Below are positions 8,989 through 17,670 of a stretch of DNA of 64,000 bases, one piece after another. The notes under the pieces were generated by a model. It was given only the letters and a program-made list of their open reading frames with translations, was not told the origin of the DNA and searched no databases. Where the stretch lies: contig NZ_JAZDCH010000009.1 in NCBI RefSeq assembly GCF_036311905.1, forward strand, positions 62,001-126,000, read 5' to 3'. The number at the start of each line of letters is the position of its first letter. Position 1 is the stretch's first letter. Made by a program: the position numbers and the translations under genes. The stretch comes from Brachybacterium sp036311905 (lineage in GTDB: Bacteria; Actinomycetota; Actinomycetes; Actinomycetales; Dermabacteraceae).

Positions 8989-10305
8989 TCAGGGGCGTCC
9001 CATCGACTCATACGTCCATCCTGCGGCGCGCCACGTCTCCGGGTCCAGGGCGTTTCGCCCGTCGATCAGGTGGGCGGTGCCCACCACCTCGCGCAGCCGC
9101 ACTGGATCGAGCTCGCGGAACTCCTTCCACTCGGTCAGGAGCAGCACCAGATCGGCGCCGGCGGCAGCCGCATAGGCGTCTTCGGCGGTCTCCAGATTGG
9201 GTCGCTCTGCGTGCACCCGCTCATTCGCGACCGGATCGGTGATGACGACGTTCGCACCCCGACCCGAGATCTTCGAGGCTATATAGAGCGCTGGGGACTG
9301 GCGGGTGTCATCGGAGTCGGGCTTGAAGGTCGCCCCGAGTACCGCCACGCGCTTGTCCGTGAACGTGCCTCCGAGAGCGCGCCGCGCGATGTTGACCACG
9401 TGGTCGCGCCGACGGTTATTGACGTGGTCCACCTCGCGGAGGAAGCCGAGGGCCTCGGTGACACCGAGCTCGCCTGCCCGCGCCATGAAGGCGCGGATGT
9501 CCTTGGGCAGGCACCCGCCGCCGAAGCCGATCCCGGCGCGGAGGAACTTCGGACCGATGCGGTCGTCGAGCCCGATCGCCTCGGCGATCACCGAGACATC
9601 CGCCCCGGTGGCCTCGCAGACCTCCGCGACAGCGTTGATGAAGGAGATCTTCGTCGCGAGGAACGAGTTCGCGGAGACCTTCACGAGCTCGGCCGTAGCG
9701 TAGTTGCCGACCACCACGGGGGTCTCGACCTCGAGCATAGGGGCGTACATCTCGTCGAGCGCGGCGCGCGCGCGCGCCGCCTCCTCCGCGTCATCGGGGA
9801 GCCCGTAGACGATGCGGTCCGGATGCAGCGTGTCCTTGACCGCGAAGCCCTCGCGCAGGAACTCGGGATTCCACGCCAGCGCGGCATTCACTCCCGCGGC
9901 GCGGAGGCGGTCACGCAGCGACGCGGCCGTTCCGACCGGCACGGTCGAGCGTCCCAGGACCACATCGGTGTCGTCGAGGTGTGGGATGAGTGAGTCCACC
10001 GCGGCGTGCACGTAGGTCAGATCGGCCCCGGCGGCATCCACCTGCTGCGGGGTGCCGACGCAGATCACGTGTGCGCGGTAGTCCTCGGCATCGGAGTAGT
10101 CCGTCGAGAACCGCAGCCGGCCCGAGGCGAGGGCCTCGGTGAGCACCTTCTCGAAACCCGGCTCGTGGAACGGCGGGATGCCCGCGTTCAGGTCGTCGAC
10201 CTTCTTCTGGTCCACATCGAGGCCGAGCACCTCGTGACCGATCGAGGCCATCGACGCCGCGTACACAGCCCCGAGATATCCGCATCCCACCGTCGTGATC
10301 TTCAT
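8989..10305 (-). CDS. ugd: UDP-glucose/nucleotide-sugar 6-dehydrogenase
   Basis: NAD-dependent oxidation of a UDP-hexose at C6, most likely UDP-glucose to UDP-glucuronate. ITTVGCGYLGAVYAASMA at the N-terminus is the Rossmann NAD-binding site; GRSTVPVGT and a Lys in ELVKVSANSFLATKISF are conserved active-site segments; GFGGGCLPKDIRAF holds the catalytic Cys. The C-terminal substrate-binding domain begins near FTDKRVAVLGATFKPDSDDTR. At 438 aa the length is normal. TACGAT lies 7 nt before the ATG and no Shine-Dalgarno is visible, so the mRNA may be leaderless. The other dehydrogenase in this locus (34569-35822) is of the ManNAc type, which makes a UDP-Glc role here likelier. Confidence 0.9.
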   Translation of the reverse strand: MKITTVGCGYLGAVYAASMASIGHEVLGLDVDQKKVDDLNAGIPPFHEPGFEKVLTEALASGRLRFSTDYSDAEDYRAHVICVGTPQQVDAAGADLTYVHAAVDSLIPHLDDTDVVLGRSTVPVGTAASLRDRLRAAGVNAALAWNPEFLREGFAVKDTLHPDRIVYGLPDDAEEAARARAALDEMYAPMLEVETPVVVGNYATAELVKVSANSFLATKISFINAVAEVCEATGADVSVIAEAIGLDDRIGPKFLRAGIGFGGGCLPKDIRAFMARAGELGVTEALGFLREVDHVNNRRRDHVVNIARRALGGTFTDKRVAVLGATFKPDSDDTRQSPALYIASKISGRGANVVITDPVANERVHAERPNLETAEDAYAAAAGADLVLLLTEWKEFRELDPVRLREVVGTAHLIDGRNALDPETWRAAGWTYESMGRP

Positions 10306-10312
10306 GCCTGGG

Positions 10313-10318
10313 ATCGTA
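10313..10318 (-). promoter_or_regulatory. -10 box for ugd, probable leaderless start
   Basis: TACGAT (TANNNT class) on the minus strand, followed by 7 nt and then the ugd ATG, placing the transcription start at about the A of the ATG. No good -35 is evident. Confidence 0.5.
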
Positions 10319-10506
10319 GCGCGCTGTTCACAGCAAGGACGTTCCGTCCCGGACGGAAGGTGCTTCCTTCACCCGTTATTCGCTACGATGCCAGCGGCGG
10401 AGTTGAGCCGATCACGTCCAGTGCTCGTCCGCGTCCCAGTGGCACGGCCCTGCACGGCGGGCTGGCGCCCTGGATCCAGAGATCGTCGACCCGAGAGGGC
10501 TGGAGC

Positions 10507-10935
10507 ATGGTCGAGTTCGGCAGGTACGGACGGCGCGAGAGTCGGATCTACACAGTCCCCGTCGAAGCCCATGCGATCCCGCTGTCGCTGCACGTGCAGC
10601 TCGGCGGTGGTGGAGCCCGTGACTTCGTCTTCGTGCCCGACGGCGACACCGCCCAGGAGCTCGCCCCCGCGTTCCAGGGGTTCGCGCGCTCCGACGCCCT
10701 CGGATCGCTCTTCCGCTATGTCGGTGGCGGGCGCACCGAGATCCCGCTCGAGTACCCCGGTGCGCGCGGGGCCACGAGCCCGCGTCGGCTGCGATTTGCC
10801 CTCGTGAAGTGGGACGTCACCAAAAATCTGGAGTTCCCCGACGCGGTGCACTGCCTGCTGCGCGTGCCGTTCGGTCGCGAAGGACGGGCCATGCACGAGA
10901 TCGTCACCGCCCACGTCGGAGAGGACGCCCGATGA
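10507..10935 (+). CDS. Small uncharacterised glycan-locus protein (beta family, copy 1)
   Basis: 142-residue protein of unknown function. It has no signal peptide or membrane segment and reads as a soluble beta-rich domain (ARDFVFVPDGD; RRLRFALVKW; DAVHCLLRVPFG). The frame extends upstream without a start motif; ATG 10507 has GAGAGG 8 nt upstream and is chosen. It overlaps the next GT2 gene by an ATGA, so the two are coupled. A protein of similar size and with a weakly similar C-terminal half (RY...SxxxLRLxL...D-x-CL) precedes the GT2 gene at 15324-17162 on the other strand. A TACGAT at 10383-10388 may be its -10. Confidence 0.65.
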   Translation: MVEFGRYGRRESRIYTVPVEAHAIPLSLHVQLGGGGARDFVFVPDGDTAQELAPAFQGFARSDALGSLFRYVGGGRTEIPLEYPGARGATSPRRLRFALVKWDVTKNLEFPDAVHCLLRVPFGREGRAMHEIVTAHVGEDAR

Positions 10936-12287
10936 CCAAGACCCCCGCCTCGAGCTCACCGCTTATCAGCGTGGTCATCGCCACCCGCAACCGCGCCGCG
11001 ATGCTCCGCGACAGCCTCCATTCCGTGCTGTGCCAGACCTACTCGAACCTCGAGGTGATCGTGGTCGACGACGGCTCCGAAGACGAGACGCGCTCGGTGG
11101 TCGAGGAGCTCGGGGACGCCCGGCTCGTCTACGTGCACCAGGAGCATTCCGGGATCTCCGCCGCGCGCAACCGGGGGACGGAGCGTGCCCAGGGAGAGTG
11201 GCTCGCCGTCCATGACGACGACGACATCATGCTGCCCACCCGCCTCGCCGATCAGCTCGACCATGTCGACGAGTCCGTGGACTTCGTCTACGGCGCCTTC
11301 CTCAACTTCGACGACGAGACCGGCGAGCTGCAGCTCCATCACGGCAGGAATTACGGCTACGGTCCCGCCCTCATGAGCGGGTTCGCCCCCGGACACTCCA
11401 CGTGGCTCGTCCGCACCTCGGTGATGCGCGCCTTCCCGTACGACGAGGGGATCGAGAGTGCGGTCGACAACAACCTCGTCTTCCGGATGCTGCGCTCGGG
11501 CGTGCGATTCCGACACAGCGGCGTGATCTGCCTGCTGCGCCGAGTCCATTCCGGCCGGATCACCAACACCGGCGGCGCCGGCCAGAAGTACGTTGCGGGC
11601 CTGAATCTCCAGTTCATCGGGCGCGGCGTCGCCCCCCACGATCACCAACGACTCACCAAAGCTGCGCGACGAGACTGGGGACCGGTGGACAAGGACCGCT
11701 GGCAGACCCGCTACCTGCCCTTCCTCCCCGATCACCTCGTCGCCCGGAGCGGATACCTCACCTCGCGCACCGCTGTCGAGAGCGGTGACACGGATCCCTC
11801 GACCCCGTCGTCACCCGTCTTCCACCTGGACGTCGTCGACGTCGCGGGCATGACCTGGTGGGATTTCATCGCCGCTTGCGCACACGCCACCGATCTCGGG
11901 TCCGTCGTCGCGCGCCCGAAGGAGTCCGCGGAGATCGAGGCGCTCCTCGTCGATGTCGAGGTGACCGCGGAGCTCGACAGGCCAGATGTGCCCCAGGAGG
12001 CCCTGGCGATGCTCCTGGACCTCACCGGGGCCGACGAATCCGCCGCCTACTTCGCGATCGCCGCCCAGCCTGCACCGCGATGGACCGCGGAGCAGCAGGC
12101 GCTGACCACCGCTCGCTGCTCTGTGAGCGAGAAGGGGGAGGAGACGATGCTCGGCATCGTGCCCCTGCGCTCGTGGAGCGCCGCCCGTTCGCTCCGCGAG
12201 GCGGCCTTCCGGGACGCCGACAGCTTCCGAGTGTTCAGCCACAAGCCCGCCGCGGCGATCATCGCGGAACTCGACACCCCGTCCTGA
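10932..12287 (+). CDS. Glycosyltransferase family 2
   Basis: GT-A family 2 transferase of 451 aa. ISVVIATRNRAAMLRDSL opens the domain at residue 11; VVDDGSEDET and AVHDDDDIML supply the nucleotide and metal sites; SAVDNNLVFRML is the later acidic segment. The GT2 fold ends near residue 240, and the remaining ~200 residues are not recognisable. A longer reading from 10809 is possible, but ATG 10932 overlaps the preceding stop as ATGA and is correctly positioned ahead of the GT2 fold. It is the middle gene of a module (small protein, GT2, small protein) seen again in reverse at 14701-17578. Confidence 0.88.
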   Translation: MTKTPASSSPLISVVIATRNRAAMLRDSLHSVLCQTYSNLEVIVVDDGSEDETRSVVEELGDARLVYVHQEHSGISAARNRGTERAQGEWLAVHDDDDIMLPTRLADQLDHVDESVDFVYGAFLNFDDETGELQLHHGRNYGYGPALMSGFAPGHSTWLVRTSVMRAFPYDEGIESAVDNNLVFRMLRSGVRFRHSGVICLLRRVHSGRITNTGGAGQKYVAGLNLQFIGRGVAPHDHQRLTKAARRDWGPVDKDRWQTRYLPFLPDHLVARSGYLTSRTAVESGDTDPSTPSSPVFHLDVVDVAGMTWWDFIAACAHATDLGSVVARPKESAEIEALLVDVEVTAELDRPDVPQEALAMLLDLTGADESAAYFAIAAQPAPRWTAEQQALTTARCSVSEKGEETMLGIVPLRSWSAARSLREAAFRDADSFRVFSHKPAAAIIAELDTPS

Positions 12288-12312
12288 CCGCCGGACCAGA
12301 GAGGCTCCTGAC

Positions 12313-12939
12313 ATGCAGATCCAGCTCCTTCCGGACGACGGCACCGGTCGCACCGCGCTGCTCGCGACCCCGGATCCCGGCGACCGCCCGATGCCGGTAG
12401 ACCAGCTCCTCCTCGACGCGGCGCCGAGGATGCTCGACGACGAGTGCACCGCGGTGGCCGGCACGCTGCTGTTCGCCCCGTACGCGCAGTCGGAGATCAG
12501 CTTCGGGAAGAAGATCTCCGCGGGCCTGGCCGGGGCCATCCAGGACGCGACGGGCCTCACCGTCACCTCGAAGACCGCCGAGAGGCCACGCAGCGACGAC
12601 GCGGTGAGCGCGCCCCTCCAGGTGACCACCCTCGCCGTCAGCCTCGACGGAGCTCTCGAGGCCTCGACGCCCGGTGTCGACCGGACCCGGCTGCGACTCG
12701 TGCCGGGCGAGCGCTTTCAGGGAGCCCTCTTCGGGGTTAAGGAGGCGGTCATCGCCTCGAACGCCTGGTACCTCGCCCGCGTGATCGATCCTCACCGGGT
12801 GCAGCTCGCGGCGGGCCTCCTGTTCGCCCGTGACCTTCTGGCGCAGCACGTCCGCACCACCTCCGAGGAGGCCGAGGCCTGGGCCGTCCCCGAGGAGGTC
12901 GCGACGCTCTGCGCGGCGCTCGGGATCGGCGTCTCGTGA
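12313..12939 (+). CDS. Small uncharacterised glycan-locus protein (alpha family, copy 1)
   Basis: 208 residues with no recognisable domain, signal peptide or membrane helix. It is a paralogue of the product of 14701-15327. Shared, in order, are P-V-D-x-LLLDA-x-P (~residues 28-37), an A-x-x-L-x-F segment, A-x-S/G-E, LAGAI, an L-x-VPG (VVPG or LVPG) with a following Gly-rich stretch, a SNA triplet, LLFA-x-D and a TSEE near the end. Both copies directly follow a GT2 gene. ATG 12313 has GAGAGG upstream. Its stop overlaps the GTG of the next glycosyltransferase (GTGA). A role as partner or regulator of the adjoining transferases is only an inference from position. Confidence 0.7.
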   Translation: MQIQLLPDDGTGRTALLATPDPGDRPMPVDQLLLDAAPRMLDDECTAVAGTLLFAPYAQSEISFGKKISAGLAGAIQDATGLTVTSKTAERPRSDDAVSAPLQVTTLAVSLDGALEASTPGVDRTRLRLVPGERFQGALFGVKEAVIASNAWYLARVIDPHRVQLAAGLLFARDLLAQHVRTTSEEAEAWAVPEEVATLCAALGIGVS

Positions 12940-14672
12940 CCCCGGCGGATCCCCACCCTTCCGTGCAGTCCCTCGCCGTCGTGCTGGCCGATGACGCCAG
13001 GCGGCGCAGCCCTGGCCTCGAACGTCTTCGGCACGCGCTCGTCGAGACCCTCCACGCGCTGGGCGTTCGCGTGATCCGCACGGGCATCGACCAGCTCTCG
13101 CACTATCTCGGACGCGTCGACTCCGAGGGGCGCATCGTGCTCTTCGCCGAGAGTCCCTCCACGCTCGCTGCCGCCCGGTCGATGACCTCGACGGACCGGC
13201 GCTTCGCGTACTCCCTGCTCGTCGCGCCCACTTCCTTCTCCGGGTGGGGCGCGGCCACCGAGGAATGGGCGAGCGGGCTCACGATCGTGCCCGGCGAGGA
13301 TACGGTGTATCTCACCGACTCCGCCCTTTCCCGCACCGTTCTCGAGAACCATCTCAGCGGCGCGCGAACCGATGTCAGGATTCTCCTCCCGCGCCCGGGG
13401 GAGCTCGACGAGAGCTCGGGCGTGACTTTCACCGACCTCGCGCGGTGGAGGGTCGGGGACTCTCAGCCCGAGTACTCCGGGACGACCTGGGACTTCGCCC
13501 CGCGCGCGTCGCACCGCGAGGCCCTCCTCGCGACCCCTGAAGAAGACGCGGAGCGACGCCGGACGAACGCCGAGGTGCTCGAGCCCATCCTCACCGGAAG
13601 GCCGCTCGGCGGCGAACCCGTGCATCTCGGGATCCTCGGCCACAAGCTCACCTTCATCGACGAGCTCGCGCGCGACCTCGCCCGCCGCACCGGCTCCACC
13701 GTCGAGATGGACGAGTGGAAGGCCCTCAGCGCCCCGTCCGACGTCCCGAAGACCCTCGGGGTCATCGCACGCTCCGACGTGATCATCGGGGAATGGGGGC
13801 GCCCCAACAACGTCTGGATCCAGCAACGGGCGTCCCGGGACAAGCGACTCATCGTCCGCGTCCACCGCTACGAGGTCACGACGGACTTCCCGCGGGCGAT
13901 CGACATGGATCGCTTCGACGCCGGAGTGGTCATCGTGCCCTGGGTGGGTCGAGCGCTCGCACAGTGGTTCGACTGGCCGGCCGAGAAGCTCGTCTACATC
14001 CCCAACTACGTGAACACGCGGCACTTCCGCCGCCCGAAGCTGCCGGGATCCGAGTTCACCCTCGGCATCGTGGGCATCACCCCGGACCTCAAACGACTCG
14101 ACCTCGCCCTGGATCTGCTTGCCGCGCTCCGCGGCGAGGATCTCCGCTATACCCTGCGTGTTCGAGGCCAGCTTCCGCCCAGCCACCTCCACTGGTCGAC
14201 GAATCCGGCGATCTCGGAGCAGTGGGGCACGGTCCTCTTCCGCCTGCGCACCGATCCGCTGCTGCGGAACGCCGTCTTCTTCGACGAGCCCGGGCGGGAC
14301 ATGGCCGCGTGGCTCGAGGGGATCGGAGTCATGCTCTCCACGTCTGATCTCGAGGGCTCGCACGTCGCGCTCGCCGAGGGTGCGGCCTCCGGAGCGCTCC
14401 CGATCGTGCGCCCATGGCCCGGGGCACGGACGCTGTGGCCCGCGGACGTGGTGCACGAGACCCTGGGTGAGGCGGTCGAGCGGATCCTCGCCTCGCGCGA
14501 TGAGACCTGGCGGCGCGAGGCCCTCCAACGCATCGGCGTGCATCCGTCCCTCGACCAGGACCGTGTGCTCCGGGCTTGGTGGGACCTCGTACGCGGGCGG
14601 CGCGAGGACGCCCAGGCCGCCTTCGGACCCATCGACTGGACCGCCGATCTCTACGAGCCCGTCGAGCTATGA
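12936..14672 (+). CDS. Glycosyltransferase, GT4-like (GT-B)
   Basis: 578 aa. Residues 1-220 are not assignable. From VHLGILGHKLTFIDELARD (~228) the sequence is a GT-B transferase: EWGRPNNVWIQQ, RLIVRVHRYEV, VYIPNYVNTRHFRRPKLPG (~360) and VGITPDLKRLDLALDLL. The late E-rich motif is TSDLEGSHVALAEGAASG (~470). This half is clearly related to the second domain of the 1397-aa protein at 29408-33601, which has N-T-I-D/RPKLPG-x-x-F-x-LG in the same order. The GTG start overlaps the alpha-family stop, making a four-gene coupled run from 10507. Only 28 bp separate its end from a convergent gene. Confidence 0.8.
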   Translation: MTPADPHPSVQSLAVVLADDARRRSPGLERLRHALVETLHALGVRVIRTGIDQLSHYLGRVDSEGRIVLFAESPSTLAAARSMTSTDRRFAYSLLVAPTSFSGWGAATEEWASGLTIVPGEDTVYLTDSALSRTVLENHLSGARTDVRILLPRPGELDESSGVTFTDLARWRVGDSQPEYSGTTWDFAPRASHREALLATPEEDAERRRTNAEVLEPILTGRPLGGEPVHLGILGHKLTFIDELARDLARRTGSTVEMDEWKALSAPSDVPKTLGVIARSDVIIGEWGRPNNVWIQQRASRDKRLIVRVHRYEVTTDFPRAIDMDRFDAGVVIVPWVGRALAQWFDWPAEKLVYIPNYVNTRHFRRPKLPGSEFTLGIVGITPDLKRLDLALDLLAALRGEDLRYTLRVRGQLPPSHLHWSTNPAISEQWGTVLFRLRTDPLLRNAVFFDEPGRDMAAWLEGIGVMLSTSDLEGSHVALAEGAASGALPIVRPWPGARTLWPADVVHETLGEAVERILASRDETWRREALQRIGVHPSLDQDRVLRAWWDLVRGRREDAQAAFGPIDWTADLYEPVEL

Positions 14673-14700
14673 CGCGCTGAGCGCTGCGGAGGTGTCTCGT

Positions 14701-15327
14701 TCAGGCGGGCGCCGAGGCGTCGTCGACGCGCAGCTCCAGGTTCACGCTCAGCAGCAGAGCGGCGAGCCGGACGTGCTCCTCCGAGGTCAGCGCCCCCCGA
14801 GCGATGCGGAGAACGTCCGCGTCGATGTCCGCCGCGAACAGGACCGCGACGCCGAGGCGAGCGCGCAGGGACTCGGCGCCGATCCCGTCGAGCACGCTGG
14901 CATTAGACGGGACCAGCAGCAGATCGGCCGCCTGGAGCATCCCCCGGGCCGCGGTGCCGGGGACCACCGCGAGCGTGGAGGTGCTGGGAGTGAGGTCGGG
15001 CAGGTCGAACACTACGTTGACGAGGCTCTCACCGCGGGAGAGGGCCCGGGGCGTGCTCTCCACATCACGAGGCCGCACGCGCACGGGGTGGGCGTCGCGC
15101 TCGATCGCCCCGGCCAGTTGCGGGCTGGGAGCGGCGGGAAGCGTCATCTCACCGCTCGCCCACCGGCCGAAGACCAGATATGCCGCGAGCGCCTCGCGGT
15201 CCGGATCCCGGTGGGCGGGCAGAGCGTCCAGCAGCAGCGCGTCCACCGGGGGGAACGCGTCGTACTCCTCGGGCTCGGCGCGCAGCCTCGGAGCCCCGTT
15301 CTCGTCGTGGATCCAACTGATCTTCAT
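14701..15327 (-). CDS. Small uncharacterised glycan-locus protein (alpha family, copy 2)
   Basis: 208 residues, unknown function, homologous to the product of 12313-12939 (PPVDALLLDALP, ALAAYLVFGRWASGEM, QLAGAIERD, LAVVPGTAARGML, LVPSNAS, VLFAAD, TSEE). The frame runs upstream to 15366, but ATG 15327 overlaps the stop of the GT2 gene as ATGA and removes a basic, unconserved extension. The identical length and the same place after a GT2 gene as copy 1 support this start. It ends 28 bp from the convergent GT4-like gene, so the two module copies meet tail to tail. No catalytic motif is visible. Confidence 0.7.
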   Translation of the reverse strand: MKISWIHDENGAPRLRAEPEEYDAFPPVDALLLDALPAHRDPDREALAAYLVFGRWASGEMTLPAAPSPQLAGAIERDAHPVRVRPRDVESTPRALSRGESLVNVVFDLPDLTPSTSTLAVVPGTAARGMLQAADLLLVPSNASVLDGIGAESLRARLGVAVLFAADIDADVLRIARGALTSEEHVRLAALLLSVNLELRVDDASAPA

Positions 15328-17162
15328 CCCCAGACCTCCTCGGCCTCGACTCCGACCAGGAGCCACGGACGACCGGCCCCCAGATCCGGTTGCGGGTTCG
15401 ACGGGAGCGGCGTGACACTCAGGACGAGACTCTGCTCCGACTGCTCGACGGTATAGAGCGGGCCGATGGTGTCCGCCGTCATCTCCTCGCGTTCCAGGAT
15501 GCGGATCTGCAGAGGCCCGTCACCACGCTCACCACGGGCATGCTCGAGGACCTGCAGGACTGCCGGCGCAGAGGGCCCAGCATCCTCATCACTCGCCTCC
15601 TGCAGGGAGAGGCGAGCGCCGGTCCGGGCCAGCACCACGAGATCGGCGTCGGTGGGGTGGAGGACTCTGAGCGGGCCCTCCAGAGGGCTGCCGTCGATCA
15701 GCACAATCGGCGAGACCGGGTGGCCCTCCAGTGCACCGAGCAGCTCCGCCGGCGGCGCAGGGTCGACGAGCACCTCGCGGCCCGGGGCCTCTCCAGGGGT
15801 GAGGGCGAGCGCACGGAGACCCTGCGCTTCCGGATCGGGCAGCTCCTCGGCGTCCTCGAGGCCCGGGGCGGCTCCCGCGCCGGTCAGCACCACGGGCGCG
15901 GTAGTCTCCCGCATCGTCAGGCCGGTCCTCGCGAGGGCGTGGCGGAGGTCTGCGGGATCGCTAGCCGGGAGAGCGCGCATCTCATCGCGACGCATCAGCA
16001 GGTGGGAGAGCCGCAGATCGCGCGGAGCATAGACCTCAGGCAGACCCTCCGACAGGAGCCGGACCTCACGGCCGTGCACGCCTGCCGCTCCCTCCGCGAG
16101 GGCCAGCAGCAGTCGCTCGGTCCTCTCCAGGGGGAGGATCTCGCCGGCACGCACGACCGCGACATGGACACCGTGGCTCGCAGCGAGCGCCGTCTGCAGG
16201 ATGTCGTCGCTCTCAGCCACCGGAACGTCGCGCACGCGAGAGTCCGCGATCGGAGCAGAGAGCGGTGAGGAGCCCCGGCGTGCCACGAGGACCTCCAGGT
16301 CCCGCACCGTCTGCGCGAGGGCGGTCGCGATCGTCCGCTCGGCAGGCGCGTCGTCCGCGCCGAGGATCACGATGCTCACGAGCGGGCGCGCGGAAGGGAG
16401 CGGCGCACTCGTGGCGCGCAGGTTCCGAGCGACGGTGAGGTCGGAATCGACCAGTCGACGGTTCCGGCGTATGGCCTCGCGACCGGCGTCGGTCGCGCTC
16501 GCCGCGGAGATCGTCGGCGCGTGCCACATATGGAACATCCGGGCCCGCGGCTCGTCGACCCAGTGCGTCCGCCAGCCGGCGCGCCGCGCACGGCGGGCGA
16601 AGTCGATGTCCTCGCGCCCATAGGTGTGCAGACGCTCGTCGAAGCCGTGCAGGCGCGTGAAGCCGTCGCGGTCGATCGCCATCATCCCGCCCATGCCCCA
16701 GCGGGGACGCAGCCGGCTGCTCCGCTCGAGGGCCGCCCAGTCGATGCGATCGGGCTCGTCGAAGGTCTCCTCCGGAACGGACTCCGGCAGGTCTCGGCAC
16801 TGGAGGAACAGCGCGCACCGGCCCGCGGCGGCATGCTGCGCGTGCACGACCTCGAGAGTGCCGGGGGAGAAGAGCATGTCGGCATCGGTCGAGATCAGCA
16901 GATCGCCGTCGGCGACCGCGAAGCCCGCGTTCAGCGCACGCGAACGCGACCAGACCGGGTCACCCGGCGTGTGCACCCAGCGGGCGCCGGAGTCCTCGGC
17001 CACGGCCCTCGAGGCGCTGGGATCCGCGCTCCCGTAGTCGGAGATGATGATCTCTCCGCCCGTGGCGCCGAGCGCCCGGTGCAGGCTCGAGACCGAGCGC
17101 CGCAGGCGTTCGACGCCCCAGTCACGAAAACCGATCACCACGGACATCTCCGGTGCGGACAT
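15324..17162 (-). CDS. Glycosyltransferase family 2 with long C-terminal extension
   Basis: 612 aa. Residues 5-230 are a GT2 domain of the galactosyltransferase/chondroitin-polymerase style: MSVVIGFRDWGVERLRRSV, IIISDYGSADPSAS, LISTDADML (DxD near residue 94) and YGREDIDFARRARRAGW near 190. Residues ~255-420 look like a second, degenerate GT2 domain (LVSIVILGADDAPAERTI, LEVLVARRGSSP) without a DxD. The last 190 residues are unassigned. The start is ATG 17162; Met 6 is an alternative. Two bases separate it from the upstream small gene and its stop overlaps the downstream one, mirroring the module at 10507-12939. Confidence 0.85.
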   Translation of the reverse strand: MSAPEMSVVIGFRDWGVERLRRSVSSLHRALGATGGEIIISDYGSADPSASRAVAEDSGARWVHTPGDPVWSRSRALNAGFAVADGDLLISTDADMLFSPGTLEVVHAQHAAAGRCALFLQCRDLPESVPEETFDEPDRIDWAALERSSRLRPRWGMGGMMAIDRDGFTRLHGFDERLHTYGREDIDFARRARRAGWRTHWVDEPRARMFHMWHAPTISAASATDAGREAIRRNRRLVDSDLTVARNLRATSAPLPSARPLVSIVILGADDAPAERTIATALAQTVRDLEVLVARRGSSPLSAPIADSRVRDVPVAESDDILQTALAASHGVHVAVVRAGEILPLERTERLLLALAEGAAGVHGREVRLLSEGLPEVYAPRDLRLSHLLMRRDEMRALPASDPADLRHALARTGLTMRETTAPVVLTGAGAAPGLEDAEELPDPEAQGLRALALTPGEAPGREVLVDPAPPAELLGALEGHPVSPIVLIDGSPLEGPLRVLHPTDADLVVLARTGARLSLQEASDEDAGPSAPAVLQVLEHARGERGDGPLQIRILEREEMTADTIGPLYTVEQSEQSLVLSVTPLPSNPQPDLGAGRPWLLVGVEAEEVWG

Positions 17163-17164
17163 GC

Positions 17165-17578
17165 TCAGGCCTCCGTCGCGAGGATCAGGGACGGGACGCC
17201 GCCGAGGTCGGTCTCGAGGCAGCAGTCCAGGACATGGGTCGGGGCGTCAGCGGGACGGGGGCGGAGTCGCAGGCGGAGGATCCGCGCCGCCGACGGGACG
17301 GTGAGGGGCGCAGTCCGGACGATGCCGGCTCCCGGGGTCGGAGGGGCGTAGCGGTAGAAGCAGCGATGCGCCTCGGACCACGTCAGCGAATCGTCGTCGA
17401 GCGTCAGGTCCGGATCCTCCGGCAGATCGAAGAGGAGGATCAGGGCGCGCCGCACGATCTCGCCGTCGGCTCGCAGCACCGGGGTGACCGGGGCATCGTG
17501 GCCCGGGAGCCGAAAGCCGAATGCCGTGACCGCCACATCCACCCCCTGTCCCGTGCCCGTCGACCTCCCGACGAGCAC
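17165..17578 (-). CDS. Small uncharacterised glycan-locus protein (beta family, copy 2)
   Basis: 137 residues from GTG 17578, unknown function and apparently soluble. The frame is open to a GTG at 17707, but that start would lie inside the divergent gene and upstream of the only promoter-like element. GTG 17578 has GGGGA just upstream and gives almost the same length as the beta-family protein at 10507-10935. The C-terminal halves can be aligned loosely (RY-x-n-S-x-R-x-LR-x-x-L...D-x-C-CL), a weaker match than for the alpha pair. Only 2 bp separate it from the GT2 gene that follows. The start remains the main uncertainty. Confidence 0.55.
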   Translation of the reverse strand: MLVGRSTGTGQGVDVAVTAFGFRLPGHDAPVTPVLRADGEIVRRALILLFDLPEDPDLTLDDDSLTWSEAHRCFYRYAPPTPGAGIVRTAPLTVPSAARILRLRLRPRPADAPTHVLDCCLETDLGGVPSLILATEA

Positions 17579-17614
17579 TGCGTCCCCGAGATCGTACCGG
17601 CCGGTCGTGGCCGA

Positions 17615-17621
17615 TACAGTA
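17615..17621. promoter_or_regulatory. Overlapping divergent -10 boxes
   Basis: TACAGT at 17615-17620 (+) and TACTGT at 17621-17616 (-) share the same bases. Both fit TANNNT. They would give leaders of ~40 nt to the + strand glycosyltransferase and ~30 nt to the beta-family gene starting at 17578. Confidence 0.4.
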
Positions 17622-17670
17622 GACCCTGGGAGCGATCCGACAATTCCCCCGTCATCCGCCCCGCATCGAC

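Noticed and set aside
10809..10931. Upstream extension of the GT2 gene at 10932
   Set aside because: Arg-rich, overlaps the beta-family gene out of frame, and the ATGA overlap at 10932 is a better start.
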